NCBI GenBank assembly: GCA_002400445.1
Contig: DGQO01000171.1
Span: 9,628-15,091, forward strand
Direction of reading: 5' to 3'
DNA: 5,464 nucleotides
From: Chitinophagaceae bacterium UBA4412
GTDB lineage: Bacteria > Bacteroidota > Bacteroidia > Chitinophagales > Chitinophagaceae
Shown here one piece after another: positions 1 to 5,464 of the stretch. Each line of letters starts with the position of its first letter. The stretch's first letter is position 1. A program made the translations under genes and the position numbers. The notes beneath the pieces were generated by a model. The model did not search any database. It saw only the letters and a list, made by a program, of their open reading frames with translations, and was not told where the DNA came from.

Positions 1-201
1 GTTTGTCAAAGGAAAATGACGGAAATTGAAACGTATCCTACCATCGTAATCTATCAACAATTTCTTTACAATCTCATTTGCTTTGGCGCAAACCTCACTT
101 TCATACTCGCCAAACTCTTCCAGTGTTACCTGTGCATCCGGATTACCTACAAAAACATCTCTTGGTTCTATAATTTCTACCACTTCTTTCTTAAATGCCA
201 T
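1..201 (-). CDS. DsbA/thioredoxin-like protein with SxxC active site (N-terminal part, runs off the left edge)
   Basis: Reading leftward from an ATG at 201-199, 67 codons stay open to the window edge. Residues 19-38 (GNPDAQVTLEEF, then GEYESEVC) match the opening of DsbA/Thioredoxin_4 family proteins: a first beta strand followed by the active-site helix. Residues 56-65 (IRFNFRHFPL) match the next strand and the family's typical RHFPL segment. In relatives the active site reads Y-x-C-P-x-C; here Tyr33-Glu-Ser35-Glu-Val-Cys38 keeps only the second cysteine. There is no signal peptide or membrane segment at the N-terminus, so the protein is probably cytoplasmic. The start is supported by a strong ribosome binding site 8 bases upstream. 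A weak -7-like box (TAACTTTT, minus strand 253-246) could drive it, but no -33 element is seen. It lies 195 bases downstream of clpB on the same strand. Family assignment is fairly sure; the reaction is unknown, and with one cysteine a classical disulfide oxidase role is doubtful. Confidence 0.8.
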   Translation of the reverse strand, partial: MAFKKEVVEIIEPRDVFVGNPDAQVTLEEFGEYESEVCAKANEIVKKLLIDYDGRIRFNFRHFPLTN

Positions 202-209
202 ATTGTATT

Positions 210-216
210 CTCCTTT
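210..216 (-). promoter_or_regulatory. Ribosome binding site of the DsbA-like gene
   Basis: The minus strand reads AAAGGAG ending 8 bases before the ATG at 201. It is the strongest Shine-Dalgarno sequence among the visible starts in this window and fixes the start of the leftmost gene. Confidence 0.75.
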
Positions 217-396
217 TGTTTATTTTTTTGATGAACTTTCTTAATAAAAGTTAGATATTATAATTTTTTTCTATTTAGGTGCGGATGAAGGTATGGTTTT
301 TTATCATTCTACGTGCATCCGTTTACCACATTTTACGATCTCATGACTGTAAGTACTTATGGCTCAATTTATTACTTTTCTCATTTTACAAAAATC

Positions 397-3009
397 TTAG
401 GATTGTGTCTCAGCTATCGATTCATTTCTGAAAACGACTGTTCCATCAAAGACATCTACAAGAACGGGTTTAGTCTTATCAATATCGCCCATTAATATGC
501 GCTTACTCAGTTTATTCACAATTTCTTTCTGAATTAATCGCTTAAGTGGTCTTGCTCCAAATTGAGGATCGTAGCCATTGTCAGCCAGAAAGTCGATAGT
601 GTACTCACTAAACCGAAGGTCAATTCCATTCCTGGCAACCAGGCGATGCAGGTCGTCCAATTGAATGCTGATGATACCCCTGATTTCTTTTTTCATCAGT
701 GGCTGAAACATAATCACCTCATCAATCCGGTTTAAGAACTCCGGCCTGATGGAAACCTTCAACTGATTCATTACCTCCTGCTTTGTGCGCTCTACGATTT
801 CATCTTTGTTAAGCTCCGTCACATGCTCAAAATTCTCCTGGATTACCTGGCTACCCATATTACTTGTCATGATTACGATCGTATTTTTAAAATTCACGAC
901 CCTACCCTTGTTATCTGTAAGCCGACCATCATCGAGCACTTGTAAGAGGATATTAAAAACATCGGGATGCGCCTTTTCAATTTCATCCAACAACACCACA
1001 GAATAGGGTTTACGACGAACTGCTTCTGTAAGTTGACCGCCTTCGTCGTACCCAACATAACCGGGAGGTGCACCTACGAGCCTGCTCACGGCATGCTTTT
1101 CCTGGTACTCACTCATATCTATCCTTGTCATCATGCTATCATCATCAAAAAGGTAATTGGCAAGTGCCTTTGCAAGTTCCGTTTTACCTACACCGGTAGT
1201 ACCTAAAAAGATGAATGAACCAATAGGTCTCTTTGCATCCTGCAAGCCGGCACGACTGCGTCTGATAGCATCTGCTACGGCTTCAATGGCTTCGTCTTGT
1301 CCTACAACCCGTTTGTGGAGTTCATCTTCAAGTTGCAGCAATTTCTCTCTCTCACTTTGCAGCATCTTGTTTACAGGAATACCTGTTGCTTTTGCCACGC
1401 TTTGTGCAATATCTTCTGCGTCCACTTCCTCTTTAAGCATGCGCTTCTCCGTGAGCATATCCAGATCGGTATTCAAATTTTCTATTTCAGACTCGGTGTC
1501 TTTAATGCGTCCGTAGCGAATTTCAGCCACTTTTCCATAGTCGCCATTTCGTTCAGCTTGCTCCGCTTCCTGCTTCAATTGCTCTATCAGGGCTTTGCCG
1601 GTTTGTATTCTTTCTACCAATTCTTTTTCTTCCTGCCACTTTGATTTATAAGTATCTCTCTCCACAGATAGATTGGCTATCTCGGTATTCAAATCTTTGA
1701 GTTTGGGTTCATCATTTTCCCGCTTGATGGCTTCACGCTCAATTTCCAGTTGCCTTATTTGCCGTTCTAACTTATCCAATTCTTCGGGCATACTGTTCAT
1801 TTCGATACGCAGTTTTGCTGCACTCTCGTCTATAAGATCAATGGCTTTGTCTGGTAAAAAGCGATCTGTAATGTAGCGATGACTCAGTTCAACGGCAGCA
1901 ATAATTGCTTCGTCTTTTATGCGCACATGATGGTAGGTTTCATAGCGGTCTTTCAATCCACGCAGGATAGAGATGGCGTCTTCTGTAGAAGGTTCATTAA
2001 TGATTACTTTTTGAAATCTTCTTTCCAGCGCCTTATCCTTTTCAAAAAATTTCTGGTATTCTGAAAGCGTTGTAGCACCCACGGCACGCAGTTCGCCACG
2101 TGCAAGCGCAGGCTTTAGAATGTTAGCTGCATCCATTGCGCCATCGCCACCGCCGGCACCTACGAGGGTATGAATTTCATCGATGAACAAAATAATCTCG
2201 CCATCTGCAGAGGTCACCTCCTTTACTACGGCTTTTAATCTTTCTTCAAATTCACCTTTATATTTTGCCCCGGCAATAAGTTGCCCCATGTCCAAAGCAA
2301 AAATTACTTTGGAACGGAGATTCTCCGGTACATCGCCATTGATAATGCGCATGGCTAAACCTTCTGCAATAGCGGTTTTACCCACACCTGGCTCACCTAC
2401 AAGAATAGGATTATTCTTGGTACGACGGCTCAGGATGTGCAAGGTTCTGCGAATTTCTTCATCTCTTCCAATCACCGGGTCAAGCCTACCCTGCCGGGCC
2501 ATTTCATTTAGATTTTTTGCATATTTATTTAAAGCATTAAACTGCGTTTCCTGTGTCTGGGAATTTACGGTTTCTCCCTTCCTCAATTCTTTTATGGAAG
2601 CAATGAGACCTTTCTCTGTAAGCCCGGCATCCTTAAGCAATTTTGCCACAGCATCGCTGCCTTGTACAATTGCAATGAGCAAATGCTCGGGAGTGATGAA
2701 CTCATCGCCAAAAGACTTGAGCGCAGCTCCGGCACGTAACAAAATACTATTGGCTTCCCTACCCATAGACTGCGCAGGTTCGCCACTCGTTGTAGGCAGT
2801 TTTGCCAGAAGTTCTTTAAGTTTAGATGAAACCAGGTTGAGGGTTACATTATTCTTTTTAAGGAGATATTCTATAGGTGAATCCTCCATATCCAGTAAAG
2901 CTTGAAGGATATGCTCAGCTTCGATATTTGGGTTCTTTTGATTAAAAGCCAGTTGCTGCGCATTTTGCACGGCTTCTGAAGCTTTAATCGTAAAATTGTT
3001 CATATTCAT
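397..3009 (-). CDS. clpB: ATP-dependent chaperone ClpB (protein disaggregase)
   Basis: This is a complete 870-residue ClpB, close to the usual 855-870. ClpB is a cytoplasmic AAA+ hexamer that pulls aggregated proteins through its pore and works with DnaK/DnaJ/GrpE. Domains in order: double Clp_N repeat (about 5-145); NBD1 with Walker A GEPGVGKT (205-212), pore-loop Tyr250, Walker B IDE (276-278) and arginine fingers Arg330/Arg331; a coiled-coil M domain (about 405-525) that separates ClpB from ClpA/ClpC; NBD2 with Walker A GTTGVGKT (603-610), pore loop GYVGY (650-654), Walker B LLDE (673-676), Arg755 and sensor-2 GAR (818-820). There is no ClpP-docking tripeptide loop of the IGF/IGL type near NBD2, which fits a disaggregase rather than an unfoldase of a protease. 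The start at 3009 gives the family-typical MNxNNFTIK opening; Met3 (3003) is a less likely alternative. No Shine-Dalgarno sequence, CIRCE element or convincing -7/-33 promoter is visible upstream, so heat-shock control cannot be read from the sequence. No clear terminator follows the stop codon. Confidence 0.98.
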   Translation of the reverse strand: MNMNNFTIKASEAVQNAQQLAFNQKNPNIEAEHILQALLDMEDSPIEYLLKKNNVTLNLVSSKLKELLAKLPTTSGEPAQSMGREANSILLRAGAALKSFGDEFITPEHLLIAIVQGSDAVAKLLKDAGLTEKGLIASIKELRKGETVNSQTQETQFNALNKYAKNLNEMARQGRLDPVIGRDEEIRRTLHILSRRTKNNPILVGEPGVGKTAIAEGLAMRIINGDVPENLRSKVIFALDMGQLIAGAKYKGEFEERLKAVVKEVTSADGEIILFIDEIHTLVGAGGGDGAMDAANILKPALARGELRAVGATTLSEYQKFFEKDKALERRFQKVIINEPSTEDAISILRGLKDRYETYHHVRIKDEAIIAAVELSHRYITDRFLPDKAIDLIDESAAKLRIEMNSMPEELDKLERQIRQLEIEREAIKRENDEPKLKDLNTEIANLSVERDTYKSKWQEEKELVERIQTGKALIEQLKQEAEQAERNGDYGKVAEIRYGRIKDTESEIENLNTDLDMLTEKRMLKEEVDAEDIAQSVAKATGIPVNKMLQSEREKLLQLEDELHKRVVGQDEAIEAVADAIRRSRAGLQDAKRPIGSFIFLGTTGVGKTELAKALANYLFDDDSMMTRIDMSEYQEKHAVSRLVGAPPGYVGYDEGGQLTEAVRRKPYSVVLLDEIEKAHPDVFNILLQVLDDGRLTDNKGRVVNFKNTIVIMTSNMGSQVIQENFEHVTELNKDEIVERTKQEVMNQLKVSIRPEFLNRIDEVIMFQPLMKKEIRGIISIQLDDLHRLVARNGIDLRFSEYTIDFLADNGYDPQFGARPLKRLIQKEIVNKLSKRILMGDIDKTKPVLVDVFDGTVVFRNESIAETQS

Positions 3010-3101
3010 AAGTGATTACATTATTTGTTTCATTTAAGGTCATCAAAAGCGTATCCAAAGAAAATATCATGAAATACTGGCATAAGAAACTGGTGAATAC
3101 T

Positions 3102-3116
3102 GCCTGCATAACAGGC
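3102..3116. repeat. Short inverted repeat in the clpB-queG gap
   Basis: GCCTG and CAGGC form a perfect 5-base-pair stem around the 5-base spacer CATAA. No T-run follows on either strand, so it is not an obvious terminator. It could be part of a regulator site or the 5' leader of clpB, or could be chance. Confidence 0.35.
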
Positions 3117-3166
3117 TGGCTTTAAGGAATATGCTATTTTATCATTTCAGTCTAAATAAAAAATGG

Positions 3167-3196
3167 ATGCAAAGGCTGCTACCGGTAGTTTTGCAT
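3167..3196. repeat. Nested inverted repeat (candidate operator) over the queG promoter
   Basis: Perfect 7-base arms ATGCAAA (3167-3173) and TTTGCAT (3190-3196) enclose a perfect 10-base palindrome CTACCGGTAG (3179-3188). The two symmetry centres differ by about 2 bases, so it is not one continuous dyad. The structure covers the proposed -7 box of queG. Placement at a promoter suggests a DNA-binding site rather than an RNA hairpin, because most of it would lie upstream of the transcription start; this is inference. Confidence 0.45.
3186..3193 (+). promoter_or_regulatory. Putative -7 promoter element for queG-anmK
   Basis: TAGTTTTG fits the Bacteroidota -7 consensus TAnnTTTG exactly. Transcription would begin near 3197-3201 and give a leader of roughly 25 bases to the queG ATG at 3225. 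The matching -33 TTG is missing from the 35 bases upstream, so the call is moderate only. Confidence 0.4.
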
Positions 3197-3224
3197 TTTA
3201 GGGTATCATTTTCAACAGGTTATT

Positions 3225-4166
3225 ATGCTGGATCCGAGAGGTATTTCCATGTTGGTAAAAACTACAGCCGCTTCCCTTGGATTCGATGCCTGCGGTATTG
3301 CAAAGGCAAGACATTTGTCAGAGGATGAAAAAAGACTCGAAGACTGGCTGCACAAGGGAATGAATGGCAAAATGCATTACATGGAGAATTATTTTGACCT
3401 ACGGGTGGATCCTACGAAACTTTTGCCTGGCGCACGTTCTGTAATTACACTGCTGTTTAATTATTTCCCTGAAGTAAAACAAGAAAACCAGGCACAGAAA
3501 ATTTCAAAGTATGCTTATGGTGCGGACTACCACGATGTGATACGCAAAAAATTAAATAGTTTTCTCGCCCAGTTAAAAGCTAAGGTTGGTGATTTTGCAG
3601 GCCGTGGTTTTGTGGATAGTGCTCCAGTATTGGAAAGAGCATGGGCTTTGCAAAGTGGGCTGGGCTGGGTGGGTAAAAACGGAAATTTGCTCACTAAAAC
3701 GCAGGGTTCGTTTTTTTTTATTGCTACGCTTGTTACTGACCTTGACATAACAGCCGATGCTCCCTATGCACTAGACTTATGTGGCACCTGTACAAAATGT
3801 ATCGATGCATGCCCCACTCAAGCTATTTTACCAGAGAAAATTATCAATGGTAGCAAGTGTATTTCTTATTTTACCATAGAGTTAAAAGATGCTTTAATAC
3901 CTGGAGAAATGAAGGATAAATTTGATCACTGGATGTTTGGCTGCGATACCTGCCAGGATGTGTGCCCCTGGAACCGTTTTTCCCGTCCTCACAATCATGC
4001 GGAACTAGCGCCAATAGCAGCCATTCTGCAACTGGATGAGAAAGGTTGGGATGAATTGACCGAAGAACAATTTAAAATTATCTTTAAGGATTCGCCTATC
4101 AAGAGATCAAAATTTTCCGGTATCAAAAGAAACCTACAATTTTTAAAAGATGAATCAGCAGATTGA
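3225..4166 (+). CDS. queG: Epoxyqueuosine reductase QueG (short form)
   Basis: QueG reduces epoxyqueuosine to queuosine at the wobble base (position 34) of tRNAs for Asp, Asn, His and Tyr, using cobalamin and two [4Fe-4S] clusters in the cytoplasm. The 313-residue product shows the family landmarks: LGFDACGI (18-25), the VDSAP-LER segment (130-138) with the presumed catalytic acid Asp131, GLGWVGKN (145-152), a cluster motif with Cys186, 189, 192 and 196, Cys212 in SKCISY, and Cys240, 243, 247 in GCDTCQDVCPWN. All eight cluster cysteines are present. The protein ends soon after the KRSKFSGIKRN segment (293-303), so it lacks the extra C-terminal HEAT-like region of longer QueG such as the roughly 380-residue E. 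coli enzyme. The start at 3225 has only a weak AGG upstream. Met9 (3249) is preceded by GAGAGG at good spacing but would leave only 9 residues before LGF, so 3225 is preferred. It is the first gene of a pair with anmK, which it overlaps by 17 bases. Confidence 0.95.
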   Translation: MLDPRGISMLVKTTAASLGFDACGIAKARHLSEDEKRLEDWLHKGMNGKMHYMENYFDLRVDPTKLLPGARSVITLLFNYFPEVKQENQAQKISKYAYGADYHDVIRKKLNSFLAQLKAKVGDFAGRGFVDSAPVLERAWALQSGLGWVGKNGNLLTKTQGSFFFIATLVTDLDITADAPYALDLCGTCTKCIDACPTQAILPEKIINGSKCISYFTIELKDALIPGEMKDKFDHWMFGCDTCQDVCPWNRFSRPHNHAELAPIAAILQLDEKGWDELTEEQFKIIFKDSPIKRSKFSGIKRNLQFLKDESAD

Positions 4167-5349
4167 AAATCTTTACGCACTAGCGGGAAAACCAAGCCGC
4201 TGTATTATAGGCCTGATGAGTGGTACGAGCCTCGATGGGTTAGACGTTGCATTATGCAATATTGAAGGTTCCGGAACCAACACTAAAGTAAAAATGAGGG
4301 CCTTTGAATCCATCGCATACGACGCAACATTTAAGGCAGAAGTAAGAAGCATATTTTCAGTACGCCAGGTTGATCTTCAGAAGATTTGCTTACTCAATAA
4401 ATGGATTGGCAGCCGCCATGCGGCTTTCATCAATGACTGCCTTGAGAAATGGGAGGTGAAAGCAGAAAGCATAGATCTTATTGCCAGCCATGGACAAACA
4501 ATTTATCATGCGCCACTGGCCCTCCATCAACAAACAGCTTTTGGAAATGCAACATTGCAAATAGGTGATGGAGATGAAATTGCAGTTCGCACGGGAATTA
4601 TCACGATCAGTGATTTCAGGCAAAAACATATATCCGGTGGTGGCGAAGGCGCACCTCTTGCAGCTTATGGTGATTTTCTCCTTTTTAAGGATGATCATGC
4701 TGATGTGATCCTATTGAATATCGGGGGCATTTCTAATTTTAGTTTTATTCCTGCGCCAGGTTCTGTAGTGCAGATGTTCTCTACAGATGTGGGGCCCGGA
4801 AATACGCTTATGGATGCTTTTGTGAGAAGAAATTTTAACGGGATGCCTTATGACGAAGAGGCAAAAATTGCCAACAGCGGCAAAGTAAATGAAGCGCTTT
4901 TATCGGCCTTGCAAGCTGATGAATTTTTCAACGTACCGCTGCCTAAAACGACGGGCCCGGAGTTGTTCAACCTGGATTTTGTAGGAGCTGCCCAGCGAAA
5001 AAGTAATACGCTTCGGCTTAATGCAGAAGATATCATGGCTACGCTCAATGCATTGACGGCTACAACTATTGTGAACGCCGTATTACCATTGAAATCCAGT
5101 AAGCCTTTGAGGGTTTATATCACCGGGGGCGGCGCCCGTAATCCTTTACTGGTGCGGCAAATTAAAGCTGGATTACCCTGGGCATCTTTTCATGATAGTG
5201 CTGAGAAAAATATTGATGCGGATGCCAAGGAGGCCATTCTTTTTGCCATCCTGGCCAATGAGTGTGTAGCCGGCAACCCGGCAAGCTATCCAAAGGGTAT
5301 TAAAAACTTTCCGGCAATCAGTATGGGTAAAATCAGTTTTCCGTCGTAG
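4150..5349 (+). CDS. anmK: Anhydro-N-acetylmuramic acid kinase AnmK
   Basis: AnmK hydrolyses the 1,6-anhydro ring of anhydroMurNAc and phosphorylates it with ATP, giving MurNAc-6-phosphate in peptidoglycan recycling; MurQ normally takes the next step. The 399-residue protein has the ATP-site signature GLMSGTSLDG (21-30), ASHGQTIYH (112-120), DFR plus GGGEGAPL (155-157, 163-170), LNIGGISN (189-196), DVGPGN with the presumed catalytic base Asp213 (213-218), KTTGPELFN (266-274), GGGARNPLL (326-334) and KEAILFA (360-366). It is about 30 residues longer than the proteobacterial enzymes, mainly through roughly 18 residues before the first strand and a longer C-terminus. The start lies inside the end of queG in another frame, with no Shine-Dalgarno sequence, which suggests translation coupled to queG. 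No MurQ, AmpG or amidase gene is in the window. Its last 17 bases overlap the end of the gene on the opposite strand, leaving no intergenic terminator. Confidence 0.96.
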   Translation: MNQQIENLYALAGKPSRCIIGLMSGTSLDGLDVALCNIEGSGTNTKVKMRAFESIAYDATFKAEVRSIFSVRQVDLQKICLLNKWIGSRHAAFINDCLEKWEVKAESIDLIASHGQTIYHAPLALHQQTAFGNATLQIGDGDEIAVRTGIITISDFRQKHISGGGEGAPLAAYGDFLLFKDDHADVILLNIGGISNFSFIPAPGSVVQMFSTDVGPGNTLMDAFVRRNFNGMPYDEEAKIANSGKVNEALLSALQADEFFNVPLPKTTGPELFNLDFVGAAQRKSNTLRLNAEDIMATLNALTATTIVNAVLPLKSSKPLRVYITGGGARNPLLVRQIKAGLPWASFHDSAEKNIDADAKEAILFAILANECVAGNPASYPKGIKNFPAISMGKISFPS

Positions 5350-5464
5350 GAGGATTTTCTTCAACATATTTCTTCAACGCACCAAGTGCCTGCTCATAGC
5401 CGGGACCGGTTATATTGCCTTCAAAAATACCGGCAAATTTCTGCCATGGCCACCAGCCCAATTG
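5333..5464 (-). CDS. SRPBCC (START/Bet v1-like) family protein, C-terminal 43 residues
   Basis: The minus strand is open from the right edge (codon CAA at 5464-5462) to a TGA at 5335-5333. The 43 residues begin with LGWWPWQKFAGIF, continue with GPGYEQALGALKKYVEE and end in a polar tail, NPPTTEN. A pattern of a short hydrophobic turn (KFAGIF), then a G-P/G-x-[FY]-E-x-x-L-x-x-L-K helix, is typical of the long C-terminal helix of SRPBCC proteins (polyketide cyclase/AHSA1-like ligand-binding fold). The ligand and role cannot be told from this fragment. The reading frame has no ATG within the window because the start lies beyond the edge. It converges on anmK and overlaps its 3' end by 17 bases. 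That this is a real gene is likely; the family call is moderate because only the last helix is seen. Confidence 0.68.
   Translation of the reverse strand, partial: QLGWWPWQKFAGIFEGNITGPGYEQALGALKKYVEENPPTTEN

Larger units (their letters stand above)
3010..3224. promoter_or_regulatory. Divergent intergenic region between clpB and queG
   Basis: These 215 AT-rich bases separate the starts of two divergently transcribed units, so both promoters should lie here. Visible elements are a -7-like box for queG (3186-3193), a nested inverted repeat over it (3167-3196) and a short hairpin (3102-3116). On the clpB side only a one-mismatch -7-like string (TTTCTTTG, minus strand 3063-3056) is present, without a -33 TTG at a sensible distance. 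I see no CIRCE-type inverted repeat, no tRNA or other RNA gene, and no credible small ORF. Confidence 0.6.

Noticed and set aside
282..321. CGGATG/CATCCG inverted repeat in the gap between clpB and the DsbA-like gene
   Set aside because: The 6-base arms are 28 bases apart and flanking bases do not extend the stem; likely chance in a 195-base AT-rich gap that otherwise shows nothing.
350..359. Perfect 10-base palindrome TAAGTACTTA downstream of clpB
   Set aside because: It is AT-rich, short and has no following T-run, so it is too weak to call a terminator or operator.
313..495. A 60-codon plus-strand frame across the clpB 3' end
   Set aside because: It overlaps clpB, has no ribosome binding site and its translation resembles no protein family.
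2183..2905. A 240-codon open frame on the plus strand, opposite the clpB N-terminal half
   Set aside because: It is antisense to a clearly real clpB. Its serine/leucine-rich translation has no recognisable domain, and long antisense frames are a common by-product of codon bias.
3056..3063. TTTCTTTG on the minus strand as a clpB -7 box
   Set aside because: It misses the conserved A of TAnnTTTG and has no -33 TTG at a suitable distance.
5173..5367. A 64-codon minus-strand frame over the anmK 3' end
   Set aside because: The real minus-strand gene here uses another frame that enters from the window edge and shows an SRPBCC-like C-terminus; this frame is its shadow.

Overview
The window is ordinary chromosomal housekeeping sequence from a member of the Bacteroidota, probably close to Chitinophagaceae or a related order. 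This placement is inference. It rests on the character of the ClpB, QueG and AnmK proteins, on start sites that mostly lack strong Shine-Dalgarno sequences, and on a TAnnTTTG-type -7 promoter element upstream of queG. There are no RNA genes, mobile elements, CRISPR arrays or signs of recent transfer.

Left part, minus strand: the first 201 bases hold the N-terminal 67 residues of a cytoplasmic DsbA/thioredoxin-like protein that runs off the left edge. It is preceded by a good ribosome binding site. Its CxxC active site reads S-E-V-C, so the usual nucleophilic cysteine is a serine. After a 195-base AT-rich gap comes a complete clpB (397-3009), the hexameric AAA+ disaggregase, with all ATPase and pore-loop motifs intact. 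The two genes point the same way, clpB first.

Middle: a 215-base divergent intergenic region (3010-3224) must carry the promoters of clpB (leftward) and of the queG-anmK pair (rightward). It contains a -7-like box for queG that sits inside a nested inverted repeat, plus a short hairpin.

Right part, plus strand: queG (epoxyqueuosine reductase, last step of queuosine tRNA modification) overlaps anmK (anhydro-N-acetylmuramic acid kinase, cell-wall recycling) by 17 bases, so the two are probably co-transcribed and translationally coupled although their pathways are unrelated. anmK in turn overlaps, tail to tail and again by 17 bases, the end of a minus-strand gene that enters from the right edge. 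Its last 43 residues look like the C-terminal helix of an SRPBCC (START/Bet v1-like) protein.

I do not see a new multi-gene system here. The points most worth a second look are the SxxC thioredoxin-fold protein, the dyad over the queG promoter, the tail-to-tail overlap without room for a terminator, and a ClpB internal-start remnant.
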